From Petaurus breviceps papuanus (lineage: Eukaryota > Chordata > Mammalia > Diprotodontia > Petauridae): 64,000 bases of DNA. Of the stretch, positions 51,101-56,212 are shown piece by piece (position 1 is the stretch's first letter; the number at the start of each line of letters is the position of its first letter). The notes under the pieces were generated by a model, which did not search any database, was not told where the DNA came from, and was given only the letters and a program-made list of their open reading frames with translations. Where the stretch lies: assembly GCA_028583685.1 (NCBI GenBank), contig JAMXIF010000002.1, positions 58,905,776 to 58,969,775 on the forward strand, in the 5' to 3' direction. The position numbers and the translations under genes were made by a program.

Positions 51101-51585
51101 GCCGATACCTGACTTTTGCTGTACGCATGCCGGAAGAGGTAGTCAATGCAGTAGAGGACAGGGACAACCAGGGCCTCTACCTCTGTCTCCGGGGCTGCCC
51201 TCTTAATGAGCAGATTGACTTCCAATCCTTCCATGCCACAGAGAGCTGGGGTACCCGGAGAAAGGGGTCCGGCACTGCTGTTTCCTCTCCAGAGGTCTTT
51301 ACTTATGAGACGGCCATGGCCAGGTGCAAGGAGAAGCTTCCGGTAGAGGACCTATACTTCCAGGCCTGTGTGTTTGACCTGTTGACCACAGGGGATGTGA
51401 ACTTCACACTCGCTGCTTACTACGCCTTTGAGGATGTCAAGATGCTGCATTCCAATAAGGACAAATTGCACCTTTATGAAAGGACACGGGACTTGCCTGG
51501 CAATGCAGCAGCCTCAGGGCAGTGCCAGGAGCTTGTCCTTTCCCTTGTGGCTGTACTGTGGTGTTTGGTCTCAGTGTTCTCTTAG
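1151..51585 (+). CDS. RGMA: RGMA, repulsive guidance molecule A, complete four-exon coding region
   Basis: The joined exons 1151-1164, 23136-23251, 40642-41153 and 50887-51585 give 446 residues. RGMA is a GPI-anchored cell-surface glycoprotein. It binds neogenin to repel axons and acts as a BMP co-receptor. Seen in the translation: a hydrophobic signal segment (about residues 28-43), an RGD triplet at 94-96, N-glycosylation sequons at 114, 158 and 386, and the GDPH site around Asp167-Pro168, where the family is cleaved autocatalytically within a partial von Willebrand type D region. The C-terminus has small residues (about 419-425) and then a hydrophobic tail (429-446), as expected for a GPI signal. 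The sequence is near-identical to remembered human RGMA over most of exons 3 and 4. Exon 4 residues near 328-355 form the most divergent stretch, and one Ala is missing before the GDSQ motif compared with human. RGMB and hemojuvelin are excluded by the N-terminus and overall identity. Confidence 0.96.
1165..5400 (+). other. Intron 1, first part, with no gene seen
   Basis: After the donor the sequence is G+C-rich to about 2260, including an ATTGG (inverted CCAAT) near 1775, then becomes AT-rich. An L2/MIR-like fragment (catcatttattaagtgccc) lies near 4827-4900. A poly-G run is at 3175-3186. I recognise no RNA gene or other exon here. Confidence 0.5.
5405..5640 (-). repeat. MIR-like then L2-like fragments
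   Basis: 5405-5515 contains a shared SINE motif (gagatggaccttagagataatctag, then actgaggcccaa) and 5530-5600 the antisense L2 3'-end motif (catttattaagtacttactatgtgccaagc). Both are old and degraded. Confidence 0.55.
6191..6301 (+). repeat. Trinucleotide repeat (TGG/TAG)n
   Basis: About 37 units of GGT and AGT triplets are interspersed. The poly-Val and poly-Ser/Gly open frames crossing it are products of the repeat, not genes. Confidence 0.95.
7735..7890 (+). repeat. MIR-like / CR1-like repeat fragment
   Basis: Contains tcctcagtttcattgtctgtaaaatgaggg and then ggtgatctctaaggattctgctagctctaaatcctatgat, the usual 3' half of old mammalian MIR/L3-type copies. Confidence 0.6.
8408..8471. mobile_element. 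Tiny palindromic hAT-type terminal-repeat element
   Basis: A perfect 16-base inverted repeat (CAGGGGTGGGGCACCT at 8408-8423 and its complement at 8456-8471) encloses 32 bases. CAGGGGTGGG is a typical hAT terminus and the loop has the cctcaaggccatgtg pattern common in mammalian hAT ends. A clear 8-base target duplication is not present. Confidence 0.55.
8605..8720 (-). repeat. L2 3'-end fragment
   Basis: Contains caagcatttattcaactcttaagatg, then gctagggatgcaaagaaaatc and cagtccctgcccccagatag, the antisense of the L2 3' end. Confidence 0.65.
8807..8943 (+). mobile_element. Marsupial tRNA-headed SINE
   Basis: Begins ggggcagccaggtggtgcag and ends near ttaaccccaattgc with a short A-rich tail. 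A perfect 16-base target duplication AAGAATAACAAGAACT flanks it (8791-8806 and 8944-8959), so both ends are well fixed. Confidence 0.9.
9505..9755 (-). repeat. MIR-like SINE, long copy
   Basis: Runs from tttattaaagtgcttattatg through gaagaaactgaggttaaatg to agcgttctatccactataccacc, in antisense to the tRNA-like head. Confidence 0.75.
10780..10985 (+). repeat. MIR-like marsupial SINE with ctctaagactat core
   Basis: Contains tgccatagtagctagagag, a degraded B-box (aattcaagtcc), and the downstream motif agctctctaagactatgaaattgtag and gccagcaagcattggtag, also seen near 14930-15560, 18300-18500 and 36770-36930. Confidence 0.6.
11225..11580 (-). repeat. MIR-like fragment followed by L2 3'-end fragment
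   Basis: 11225-11405 reads aactggaagagaacttc to ctcagtgttctctgttacaccatacc (antisense MIR-like); 11440-11580 reads caatcatcacatatttattac to ggtccctgcccccaaggag (antisense L2). Confidence 0.6.
12195..12465 (+). repeat. CR1/L3-like LINE 3' end
   Basis: Shows gatctaggagcaatgaatag, gaggcaaatttagg, ggtatgatatgagg and cattagagc, and ends with aggatcccttgcaattctgaaat. This set recurs at 26955-27230 and 38215-38375. Confidence 0.6.
12470..13110 (-). mobile_element. L2 LINE, antisense ORF2 fragment
   Basis: In antisense the order of motifs (cagtattaaaaattgcagag, gagaccattgatgactttg, ttcagtggtggaatg, agcagaattgcaggggattg) follows the reverse-transcriptase part of marsupial L2. A GA-rich simple repeat sits inside it at about 12730-12773. 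No intact frame remains. Confidence 0.6.
13518..13800 (+). mobile_element. 5'-truncated L1/HAL1-type 3' end
   Basis: The sequence from tacatgcaactgggaaataag through ttgctattttggggtgggg to ttgtaactcaaaatcttgtgg matches, in the other orientation, the 3' end of the element at 46889-48075. It ends in an AAATAAATAAAT-type tail. A perfect 18-base target duplication (GAGAAAAGAACCAATCAA, 13500-13517 and 13801-13818) brackets it. Confidence 0.85.
14925..15560 (+). repeat. MIR-like SINE split by a LINE insertion
   Basis: The head (agcatggcaaagtgg to caagtcatttaacctttct) is at 14925-15045 and the tail (caattctctaagacatacag, gctagcctgcattggtag) at 15452-15550. The intervening 400 bases are the LINE fragment described separately. 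Confidence 0.6.
15060..15450 (+). mobile_element. Non-LTR retrotransposon 3' end with zinc-finger-like C-terminal relic
   Basis: One frame from 15111 reads [14 protein letters not shown], later A-W-E-T-L-A and [10 protein letters not shown], then I-G-L-I-S. This matches the C-terminal tail of RTE/L2-type reverse-transcriptase polyproteins, where a C-x2-C motif and a degraded His pair resemble a C2H2 finger. The frame holds several stops, so it is dead. It ends near gacaacaacctgac. The exact clade name is uncertain. Confidence 0.7.
15806..16055 (-). mobile_element. Long marsupial SINE (tRNA head, LINE-like tail)
   Basis: Antisense order: tcagtcatgtccaactcttc, ttctccagctcattttacag, aactgaggcagttgg, tcacacagctagtaag, and last ctatgcactatgccacct, the tRNA-like head. 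Confidence 0.85.
16245..16459 (+). mobile_element. Marsupial SINE with microsatellite tail
   Basis: Head gatagctaggtggtgaag, B-box gagttcaaatgcagcc, end ccccgattgccc, then a tail of TA, CA and TATG repeats. The target duplication TATACTGAGCAA is at 16233-16244 and 16460-16471. Confidence 0.85.
16598..17135 (-). repeat. L2 3' end, antisense, about 540 bases
   Basis: Motifs in order: ctgctttgtatctggaactg, aaggatacaaatataaatg, cagttcttgccctcaag, later gaaggtctttaaccatcaaa and tttgtattttattctagag, all antisense L2. Confidence 0.65.
17527..17652 (+). mobile_element. hAT-type non-autonomous transposon fragment
   Basis: ccaagggttcttaatct, then tttaaatgcataaaataaaa and attaaaaggaaacc match the pattern also seen at 33105-33285. 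Only one end is clear. Confidence 0.55.
18240..18500 (+). repeat. L2 fragment and MIR-like SINE
   Basis: 18245-18285 has cattcaacaagcatttattag (L2, antisense). 18298-18500 is a + strand MIR-like copy with aaacctggatttcaagacc, tcaaatcatttaacctctc and aactttctaagactataaat. Confidence 0.55.
18503..18690. mobile_element. hAT-type element with internal hairpin
   Basis: Starts cagggatcagtaaagaactg and ends tttgctcacccttg, close to the hAT terminus CAGGGGTCGGCAAA and its complement. Includes the ggccaactgtagcccattgcctg and ctggatttggccctc motifs of this class. A hairpin (18567-18633) lies at its centre. Confidence 0.6.
18960..19265 (+). repeat. MIR-like fragments
   Basis: 18975-19090 has caatcctgcctcagacacttactagctgtg and ttcattttcctcatctgtgaaat on the + strand; 19165-19260 has the aatagccaacatttatataac / cctcat-type antisense MIR motif. 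Confidence 0.6.
20195..20525 (+). other. Unique-looking intronic block
   Basis: No interspersed repeat is recognised here, in contrast to its flanks. It reads from cattagagcctgtcagtttc to tattaactgcagcc. It is a candidate conserved non-coding element, but sequence alone cannot show that. Confidence 0.25.
20761..20927 (+). mobile_element. Marsupial tRNA-headed SINE
   Basis: Head ggaggctaggtggcaaag, B-box gagttcaaattcgacc, end actccaattgtcctcc plus an A-rich tail. A weak target duplication (aatacac) flanks it. Confidence 0.85.
21050..21165 (-). repeat. L2 3'-end fragment
   Basis: caacagaagtttattaattacttactatg, then agatgcttacattccacc. The 270 bases after it, to about 21440, look like old LINE sequence that I cannot classify. 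Confidence 0.5.
21825..21990 (-). repeat. MIR-like fragment
   Basis: tactaataactctcatttataag, tgatcctcaaacaatcctgtg and ttttacagatgaggaaaatg are antisense MIR motifs. Confidence 0.65.
22550..23135 (+). promoter_or_regulatory. Possible alternative RGMA promoter upstream of exon 2
   Basis: Just upstream of exon 2 the DNA turns G+C-rich, with GC-box-like strings (ccgccccc near 22654, ggaggcggggc near 22721) inside an otherwise AT-rich intron. Human RGMA uses alternative first exons and an internal start, so a second promoter here is plausible. There is no direct evidence of transcription starting here. The long polypurine tract inside it could itself explain the base composition. Confidence 0.3.
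22829..22984 (+). repeat. Polypurine tract with G-runs
   Basis: About 155 bases are almost entirely A and G on the + strand, with runs of three to five G. The opposite strand is a pyrimidine mirror. The tract lies about 150 bases before the exon 2 acceptor and may form triplex or G-quadruplex structure. The 202-residue antisense open frame across it is a by-product (Ser/Pro-rich low complexity). Confidence 0.85.
23136..23251 (+). CDS. RGMA: RGMA coding exon 2 (signal peptide exon)
   Basis: The acceptor is a long pyrimidine tract ending ctcttcttccag and the donor is gcag|GTAAGG. The exon supplies the last base of Arg5, residues 6-43 and the first base of Ala44. It encodes R-E-R-I-V-V, then A-G-W-M-G-M-G-R-G, then the hydrophobic signal segment ending I-F-P-A. 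An internal ATG at 23170 (Met17) matches a known alternative human RGMA start (M-G-M-G-R-G). Use of that start would give 430 residues with the signal sequence nearer the N-terminus. Confidence 0.95.
23252..26490 (+). other. Intron 2, first part, with no gene seen
   Basis: This 3.2-kb stretch after exon 2 has several homopolymer runs (G near 23750, C and A near 24640, G near 25308) but no interspersed repeat that I recognise. The many short open frames lack motifs. Confidence 0.45.
26495..26620 (+). repeat. MIR SINE fragment
   Basis: tgttacagtggttagggggtag, gggcacatcacttaacctctc. The copy is old. Confidence 0.65.
26955..27230 (+). repeat. CR1/L3-like LINE 3' end
   Basis: aggcagaactaggaccggtag, caattagagctgtccagatatgg, aatgagctgccttgggaggtaag and ccatggcctctggattccaac follow the CR1/L3 3' consensus in order. 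Confidence 0.7.
27700..27885 (+). repeat. L2-like fragment
   Basis: cttccctctgcctgaaatg, cacttaaaaaccagctgaag and ctcctgcctatagccttcttg resemble the L2 ORF2 3' region. Confidence 0.45.
29925..30100 (+). repeat. MIR-like fragment
   Basis: cttgatttgaattctgcttcag, ataagtgacttaactgcacag and ccctcttcaaaa follow the MIR order. Confidence 0.5.
30405..30925 (+). mobile_element. L2 LINE 3' end
   Basis: From gtcacttcccacatg and caatagctccccagtacctac through the ORF2 3' end to aggcactcagtaaatatttg and ttgattgattgg, the characteristic L2 terminus. Confidence 0.8.
31205..31400 (+). promoter_or_regulatory. Candidate enhancer with SOX-OCT composite motif
   Basis: CTTTGTTATGCAAAC at 31246-31260 matches the SOX2-POU composite (CTTTGTTATGCAAAT) at 14 of 15 positions. 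Close by are TAATC and GATTA homeodomain cores (31271-31285) and TTCAAAGG, a TCF/LEF site, at 31312. The block carries no repeat that I recognise. RGMA is expressed in neural progenitors, so a neural enhancer is a reasonable inference, but function is not shown. Confidence 0.35.
31878..32073 (+). repeat. CT microsatellite containing an assembly gap
   Basis: Nearly pure CT repeats stand on both sides of 100 N bases (31945-32044). The round gap size suggests a placeholder, so the true length is unknown. Ser-Leu and Arg-Glu open frames here are artefacts. Confidence 0.97.
31945..32044. other. Assembly gap (100 N)
   Basis: Exactly 100 undetermined bases lie inside the CT microsatellite. Confidence 1.
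32565..32745 (+). repeat. MIR-like SINE
   Basis: aatatggtggaatgaattgg, agaagacttgggttctatc, ctttactcatctccataaag and atctccaaggtccattctc follow the MIR order. Confidence 0.6.
33105..33285 (+). mobile_element. hAT-type non-autonomous transposon fragment
   Basis: gctcctaaccttttttgtgtc, gggagcctaagaccttttctc, aggaaaccaattagatt and acaagttcatgg match a marsupial hAT-type family, also seen at 17527-17652. Confidence 0.65.
34400..34860 (+). mobile_element. L2 ORF2 fragment with antisense L2 3' ends inside
   Basis: 34670-34860 (cagttcctcatttccaactgcctcc, ctggatttctactggc, tctcaaaaactgaacttg) is sense L2 ORF2. 34475-34650 holds two antisense L2 3'-end pieces (gttaagtgcctgttatgtg; taaatatttattgactatc). 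Confidence 0.6.
34890..35125 (-). repeat. MIR SINE
   Basis: atatttatatagccctttaagg, cccattttacagatgaggaaac and gacaccacttggctgc follow antisense MIR. Confidence 0.75.
35571..35720 (+). mobile_element. Marsupial tRNA-headed SINE
   Basis: ggggcagctaggtggccgcag to caaccccaattgccctcc plus an A tail. The target duplication is not clear. Confidence 0.9.
36770..37185 (+). repeat. Two MIR-like SINE copies
   Basis: 36775-36930 carries cctctgacacatactagctatg and caggcaactctcaaagacc. 36985-37185 carries ggttcagtggaaagattactgg, gagttcaaatcctgacc and ggcccttccatctcttggg. Confidence 0.6.
37550..37860 (-). mobile_element. L2 LINE, reverse transcriptase fragment
   Basis: The minus strand reads L-F-F-S-L-Y-T-I, then I-N-A-D-G-S-Q-I, which matches the L2 reverse-transcriptase block F-S-L-Y-T and the Y-A-D-D-S-Q-I catalytic motif, here changed to N-A-D-G. 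The fragment is dead. Confidence 0.7.
38215..38375 (+). repeat. CR1/L3-like LINE fragment
   Basis: gacctaggagcaatgagtag, tttaaatttgatataaggaa and ctccttactgaaggtcttc follow the same order as 12195-12465. Confidence 0.55.
38390..38830 (-). mobile_element. L2 LINE 3' end, antisense
   Basis: ataagcatttattaagtacctacc, ctcagggagcttatattctg, ttgagttgagtcttgaaagaag and agcattggcacataggcc follow antisense L2. The 147-residue minus-strand frame here belongs to the L2 tail, not to a gene. Confidence 0.7.
39058..39098 (+). repeat. TG microsatellite
   Basis: About 20 uninterrupted TG units. Confidence 0.98.
40042..40062 (+). repeat. 21-base copy of RGMA exon 3 coding sequence
   Basis: These 21 bases are identical to 40798-40818 inside RGMA exon 3 and would encode the same L-A-Y-H-S-A peptide. 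Flanks do not match. A plausible splice acceptor (tggttattctttgcag) follows at 40061-40076. Confidence 0.9.
40272..40423 (+). mobile_element. Marsupial tRNA-headed SINE
   Basis: gcagctgggtggcacagtg to accccaagtgccctcc plus an A-rich tail. A perfect 14-base target duplication AAGAAAGACTGAAG lies at 40258-40271 and 40424-40437. Confidence 0.93.
40642..41153 (+). CDS. RGMA: RGMA coding exon 3 (N-terminal domain and GDPH cleavage site)
   Basis: The acceptor is tactttctaaacag and the donor is agcaag|GTAAGG. It completes Ala44 and encodes residues 45-214 in phase 0 at its 3' end. It holds the Cys-rich N-terminal domain that in this family contacts BMPs (cysteines at 48, 53, 76, 85 and 93), the RGD triplet at 94-96, two N-glycosylation sequons (Asn114, Asn158) and the Gly-Asp-Pro-His autocleavage site around residue 167. 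A marsupial SINE ends about 220 bases before the exon and a second of the same orientation starts about 385 bases after it. Confidence 0.97.
41539..41703 (+). mobile_element. Marsupial tRNA-headed SINE
   Basis: gggtggctaggtggcacag to ccacagttgccctc and an A tail. The target duplication is taaYgagtagtta (41526-41538 and 41704-41716), with one mismatch. Confidence 0.9.
42581..42945 (-). repeat. Antisense marsupial SINE followed by MIR-like copy
   Basis: 42581-42741 (ggggttaaatgacttgccc to ttatcctagttgctctgg) is the SINE in antisense. 42765-42945 (cagttagagctgaaagg, gaggaaactgaggccc, ctctttataccac) is MIR-like. Confidence 0.75.
44085..44450 (+). mobile_element. L2 LINE 3' region
   Basis: cttccagactaatctcctg, ctccttggtttggcattcaag, accttgctccgtgacc and gaaatcctacctgctttctaaat follow the sense L2 order. 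A MIR-like fragment follows at 44460-44580. Confidence 0.65.
45324..45591 (+). mobile_element. Long marsupial SINE
   Basis: tagctaggtgactcagtgg, tcagttttctcatctgtaaaatg, gagctggaaaaagaaatgg and tcagacatgactgaaaaac. The target duplication CATATAGAT is at 45315-45323 and 45592-45600. Confidence 0.9.
46889..48075 (-). mobile_element. HAL1-type (half-L1) element, 5'-truncated
   Basis: On the minus strand the element begins with P-A-K-R-S-I, the position of the L1 ORF1 Y-P-A-K-L-S motif, and continues [14 protein letters not shown] to a TGA at 47935-47937. About 1 kb of AG-rich 3' UTR and a poly(A) tail (T run 46887-46898 on +) follow directly, with no ORF2. ORF1 without ORF2 is the layout of HAL1 elements. 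A perfect 15-base target duplication CCTATCCTTGTTCTT (46874-46888 and 48076-48090) fixes both ends. An internal deletion of a normal L1 is the alternative. Confidence 0.85.
48838..49085 (-). repeat. L2 3' end, antisense
   Basis: agaaatatttattcagcatctg, gcactgtgctaggtgctagg and ctgccctcaaggag. Confidence 0.7.
49230..49790 (+). other. Unassigned block with a 180-codon open frame
   Basis: An open frame runs from ATG 49236 to 49778. Its translation shows no known domain and no splice context. The sequence carries no repeat I recognise. Cores such as TAATCC (49641) and CAGATG (49617) would also fit a regulatory element. I do not call a gene. Confidence 0.2.
50108..50290 (-). repeat. L2-like fragment
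   Basis: aatatttatttactaaacacctacc and tagcccctgctttcaag. Confidence 0.6.
50887..51585 (+). CDS. RGMA: RGMA coding exon 4 (C-terminal half and GPI signal)
   Basis: The acceptor is tgcttccttcttgccag and the first codons read L-T-I-I-F-K-N-F. It encodes residues 215-446 and ends at TAG 51583-51585. The region includes the neogenin-binding C-terminal part of RGM proteins, a sequon at Asn386, and the stretch [18 protein letters not shown] typical of RGMA. It closes with a GPI-attachment signal: small residues near 419-425 and a hydrophobic tail. An ATG at 50845 opens the same frame in the intron but lies before the acceptor, so it is not part of the message. Two antisense open frames over this exon are shadows. 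Confidence 0.97.
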   Translation, partial: LTIIFKNFQECVEQKVYQAEMDELPAAFADGSKNGGDKHGANSLKITEKVSGQHIEIQAKYIGTTIIVRQVGRYLTFAVRMPEEVVNAVEDRDNQGLYLCLRGCPLNEQIDFQSFHATESWGTRRKGSGTAVSSPEVFTYETAMARCKEKLPVEDLYFQACVFDLLTTGDVNFTLAAYYAFEDVKMLHSNKDKLHLYERTRDLPGNAAASGQCQELVLSLVAVLWCLVSVFS

Positions 51586-52115
51586 GTGTTTGTTGTGCAA
51601 CCTAGAAGAAATAGACTTTAGAGTGGGAGGAGAGAGCAGCCCCCTTGCTTGGGAACATCTGTCTTTTAGAACCTGGTCAGAAGGGAGGAGAATGACTAGT
51701 GAGGCCTCCAGGGAGCAAAAGAAATCTTCTCACATCTCTCACCTGTCTTCTCCCTCCAAAGAGAAGAGATGGGGATATAGGAAGCCAACAGGCAGGTTGG
51801 TGAAAGACTGTTACCTCACGTAGACAGATTTTGGCTTCCTTTGCTGGCAGGGGTAGCGGCTATCACTAGCTTCGTTACTGCTCTCTCAGTAGTGCTACAA
51901 GGCTGTAGTGACTGTGATGTTGGCATTTGTGAAAGTAGCATTGTGTTTGAATATTGGGTGGCTGCTGCCACCTGGCCATTTCACAAATAGGGGTGAAAAA
52001 GATCCTTTTTCCCCAGACTCCTTGCCCCCTCCTCCCCATAAGCATGAATGTGCAAACCACAAAAAACTCGCTGCACTGTGTGCCTCATGGAACACTTAGA
52101 CTTCTGTTTCTCAGA

Positions 52116-52121
<6 letters not shown>

Positions 52122-52148
<27 letters not shown>
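52122..52148 (+). repeat. AC microsatellite in RGMA 3' UTR
   Basis: About 13 AC units. Confidence 0.97.
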
Positions 52149-53917
52149 TGCGCACTCACATACACGACACTTTGAACAGCCAAATGCATGCACACTTAAA
52201 ATGCACTGAAATAGTGGACAGAGATTCACCCTGACACAGGTTTCTACTGATATTCAGATAATTGTGCGCACACACACCCATGCACATGCACAGGCACACA
52301 TAGCCTCATGATCACACTGGTGAATACCCCCCAATCCCGGAACATATTGATGTGCACTCATTCATAAACAGAAATTTCAGAGGTCTTCCACTGTGAGTTT
52401 CCTTCCCACATGCATTCTCTCATGGTCTACAGGGGTCTAGGGCCCAAGAAGAGTTGGGTTTGAGGAAATCATGGTGGTGCCCAACTAGACAGCAGACCTT
52501 CAGCAGCTTTTGTTTTGCTCTTTGCTTAACCAGAGTGTGGTGTGTTCTCTGGGATGGCACATTTTTTGCCATCTCCAAAAGGTGTTCCCTGTTTTTCTTT
52601 TGCTCATGGGTTTGCAGAGGCCAGAAGTGCTAAGAGTTCAAAGAATTTAGTTCTTATACCCATGCAGCTCTCCCTATCTTCCTGATGGCATCCCTAAGTG
52701 ACAGCCTGTCATCTGGTTTGACCCAGCTCCCCAGAGTATCATAACAGAAAAGGAAACTCCATTTGCAAACAGCAGAGAAATACAACTTGTGTTCTTAGGT
52801 GTGACTTATATTGTCTCCAGTATACAGAATCCTTTCCATTAACATGTCTTTTATTCTCTCCCCCAGCGTGACTGTACATATGAAGAGATATAATTGGTTT
52901 TAAATGTTTAAACAGAAAAAGATGTGTTTACTACTTCTGTTCCTTCCTAGTGTGGTGATGGCAAGTATTACTTGAGAGGGAGATGTAGAATAGTAACAGG
53001 GCAAGCATGGAGACACCATAGTGGATAGGGCCAGCTGGCCTGCCCTGTTCGCCTCCATTTTCTTGTTTCCTGGCCTCAGAAAATCATTTGTTGCCTTCCT
53101 CCATAAAATGGCAGCCTTTCCTCTGCTTCCCTGTCCTACTGCTGCTGAATTCTAGACCTCAGGAGGGCAGATCAGACTTCTCTGCCCAACTGATGCCACC
53201 CCATGCCCCTCCCACTGTCCTCCCCAAGCACAGGGCCTTTGGCTCCTTATGGAGGTTGGGGTAGAAGGACATCTTCCTTGCTGGCCCTTCACAATTTACT
53301 GTAGTGGGTAAGGGGAGGAGAAAACCTCTCAACTCCTACATCAGCCTGAACTTACAGCCATCATCCCCACTTCTTTTATAGAAAGGACATGAGAATTTCT
53401 TTAAATGTAGAGAGGTGGCCCCTGAAAATCTGTGTTTGAAAATGCAGCCTTTTAGAGGTGTCCTACAGAAAAGGCAACTCGGCCTGTGCAGATCTGGGGC
53501 TGGCCTCTTAACTGGCCTTTCCCCACCCCATCCCATAAAACACTTTACCCAGAAGGACTTTCAGTATATCAGCCAATAAGCATTGCCAAGGGAGCTACTG
53601 ACTGCCTCCCTTAAGTCTCCCTCTGGTGCCATCATGGGCTCCATGGGTCTGGGACCTTCCTGGCAGCAAGGACTTGCGTATCTCCAAGAAGTTCAGTTCT
53701 CTCTGCCAGAGCCACAGACCATCGCAGGAAGGGGCACCTCACTGCTCACTGTAAGGATGTCCTGTCGGGAGTAAAAAGTGAAGCACTTTATTTTGGTGGT
53801 GTTGGATCAAGTTCTGCTTAAAGGTGAAGAAAACTCACCATGTCCATGTGTGTAAAGCCTATGTGCAGTGTCACCGCATGTACATAACTGTAGATTATTT
53901 ATTGATGAGATAATGCA

Positions 53918-53923
53918 AGTAAA
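53918..53923 (+). terminator. RGMA: Probable poly(A) signal AGTAAA of RGMA
   Basis: AGTAAA is a known single-base variant of AATAAA. It sits in the stretch gataatgcaagtaaagtttg and is followed by gtttggttgttcc and a T run, a plausible downstream GU/U-rich element. No canonical AATAAA was seen elsewhere in the 3' UTR. Cleavage would fall near 53935-53945. Confidence 0.55.
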
Positions 53924-54054
53924 GTTTGGTTGTTCCTTTTTTTGCTCTCTTTTTTGGGGGTTAGCATTTATTGCACTTTTCTCTTATGAGCTAACTTAAT
54001 TTCCTATCTGAGAAAAAAAAAATTAATTCGTTTCTCTTTGTGTGACTCTTGCTG

Positions 54055-54125
54055 CTTGATTGTCCTTCATTCTTGAAGAGGACCGTGACATCAAGGAGGT
54101 GATGCCAGTGTGACTCAACGTGTGT
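54055..54125 (-). repeat. Fragment of a LINE 3' terminus
   Basis: gattgtccttcattcttgaagaggaccgtg resembles, in antisense, the final bases of the LINE at 15060-15450 (ggtcctctctgagaaggaatgacaacaacc). Confidence 0.5.
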
Positions 54126-54153
54126 ACCTAAGCACAGATGTGTAGAATGTGTG

Positions 54154-54330
54154 ATTTTTTTATTTGGGGGTTTGTTTTTTTGGAGAGGGGAAGGCAAGGC
54201 AATTGGGGTTAAATGACTTGCCCAAGGTCATACAGCTAGTAAGTGTGTCAAGTGTCTGAGGACAAATTTGAACTCAGCTTCCCAGAGTCCAGGGCTAGTG
54301 CTCTATTCACTGCACCACCTAGCTGCTCTA
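54154..54330 (-). mobile_element. Marsupial tRNA-headed SINE
   Basis: Antisense copy: gcaattggggttaaatgac to ctattcactgcaccacctagctgc. A short target duplication aatgtgtg flanks it. Confidence 0.88.
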
Positions 54331-54803
54331 AATGTGTGTATTTTGCATTTTGTGTATGTGGGGAAAGAGTTTGGGTGGCTTGTTCTAACCATCCACTCCC
54401 AGGAAGTCCTAACATGACAATCACTGATCATTCTTTGAAACTACTTATTTTCTTGAAAACAGACTACCTTTTGAATTTTCAGTGTGAGGCCTCTGGTTAC
54501 ATGAGCTAAAAAAAAAAGAAGAGTTATTCCTCTGATAGTCTTTTGAGGAATATTAATAATAATAATAATAAAATGCTTTATAGTTATAGAGAATTTTACA
54601 TTCATTATCACATCTGATTCTCACACAAATGTGAATGGAAAACAGACAAAAATTTCTCAAAATTCAAGAAAAAAATCCCCTGACATTTTAATTAAAGCTA
54701 AATGAAGGAGGGCAGACTGGAGGTAAAAGAAAAGAGGAATAAAATTCAAAGTTACTTAATCTGATGTTCCTAGTGCCACTGGCATGTTATGCCATGATGC
54801 TTT

Positions 54804-54962
54804 CTTTTTTCTTTTTGGAGGGGGGAAAGGCAGGGCAGTTGGAGTTAAGTGACTTGCCCAAGGTCATATGGCTAGTGTTAAGTGTCTGAGGGGCCAGATT
54901 TGAACTCAGGTCCTCCTGACTTCAGGGCTAGTGCTCTATTCACTGTGCCACCTAGCTGCCCC
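54804..54962 (-). mobile_element. Marsupial tRNA-headed SINE
   Basis: Antisense copy, gcagttggagttaagtgac to gtgccacctagctgccc. The 15-base target duplication atgccRtgatgcttt (54789-54803 and 54963-54977) has one mismatch. Confidence 0.92.
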
Positions 54963-55349
54963 ATGCCGTGATGCTTTTGAGTGGTGAAAGTTAAAGAATA
55001 TTTGGGTTGGGAGAGACATAAGAGGTCATCTAATCTAATCTACACACATGCACACACAGGCATGTGTGTGTGCACTGTTCAAAGGAAGAAACTATGACAT
55101 AAGTAGGAATAGCTACTTGTCAAAGATTGCAGAGTTTCTAAGGAGCAGAGGTGAGACTAGAACACAGTTCTTAAGACTCCAAAGCCCAGTGCTGCTTCCA
55201 CCAGACCAGCTATGCTCTCTGGCTGCCAACTCTTCCTCCGATTACACCTTTCCTAAGTTTTCTCCCTCTAACAGTTACATATTTTAGGCCAGCAAACTGA
55301 CTGGATGAAACCTCACACCATCTCCCCCTGTTTGAAAAAGGCCATAAAA

Positions 55350-55915
55350 TCAAAGACTAAGAACTAGAAAATGACGTTAGAGGTCAGAGTCCAACCCCCT
55401 CATTTTACAGAAAAGACAACCAAGTAACAAAGAGGTCAAGTGACTTTGCCATGGTTCACAAGTAAATGAGTCAGACTAGAGAAGTGATCCACCGAACAAA
55501 TGGGTGAAAGGTAGCAAAAGGCAAGCAACAGCAGTGGAAAACTTTAAAGAATGGAGTTAGCTAAGAGACTACAGTAGGCATTAGATAGGCCCAAGATACC
55601 TTTTATGGACATAGGAGTAAGTTCTTGACAAAATCGTTTCCAAAATACCCAATACTGATTAGTCCTCAAGGACTTTTGATAAGGTAATTGTAAAAAATAA
55701 GTGTTTCATAAGCAAATGGCAAAAACAAAAATTTCTATAGCACTTTAAGGTTTACAAGGTGATTTGCTCTCAACTCTGTGAAGAGGGGAGTTATTAAACC
55801 CATTTTAAAGTTACTAAGAGGTTAAGTGACTTAGCCATGACCAAAAAGTATCTGAGCAAGAATTTAAACTGGGATTCCTGATTACAGGTCTACCACTGTA
55901 AAATGCCATATTGCC
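55350..55915 (-). repeat. MIR-like fragments
   Basis: 55350-55500 (gttagaggtcagagtccaac, cattttacagaaaagac) and 55735-55915 (tagcactttaaggtttacaagg, gaggttaagtgacttagcc, tctaccactg). Confidence 0.6.
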
Positions 55916-56033
55916 CCCCATTACTGATCCTATACCAGAGAGCTCCTGACTGCTACATGACATTGAAAACCTGGGTAGAAAAATCTGAAAAATCCTGAGG
56001 ACAAGTCTTCTTAGGAATTCTATCATGAAGATG

Positions 56034-56212
56034 TCATTGGTCAGTCCAACTCTTCATGACCTGATTGACAGAGATACTGGAGTGGTTTGCCATTTCCTTC
56101 TCCAGCTCATTTTACAGATGAGGAACTGAGGCAAACAGTTAAGTGTCTGAGGCCAGATTTGTACTCAAAGTCTTCCTGATTCCAAGACCACTGCACCACT
56201 TTCCTGCTTCAG
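56034..56212 (-). mobile_element. Long marsupial SINE, antisense
   Basis: ttggtcagtccaactcttc, gagtggtttgccatttcc, tctgaggccagatttgtac. The target duplication TCATGAAGATG is at 56023-56033 and 56213-56223. Confidence 0.9.

Larger units (their letters stand above)
51586..53945 (+). other. RGMA: RGMA 3' UTR (about 2.4 kb)
   Basis: Non-coding sequence follows the stop, with no recognisable SINE or LINE insertion apart from an AC microsatellite at 52122-52148. The absence of interspersed repeats over 2.3 kb contrasts with the introns and fits selection on a UTR. Its end is inferred from the variant poly(A) signal at 53918-53923 and the GT/T-rich stretch after it. Short open frames inside it have no known motif. 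Confidence 0.75.

Noticed and set aside
50823-51234. Two antisense open frames over RGMA exon 4
   Set aside because: They mirror a strongly conserved coding exon on the + strand and have no family match.
55041-55074. Palindromic CA/TG stretch as a possible functional hairpin
   Set aside because: It is explained by two opposed dinucleotide runs.
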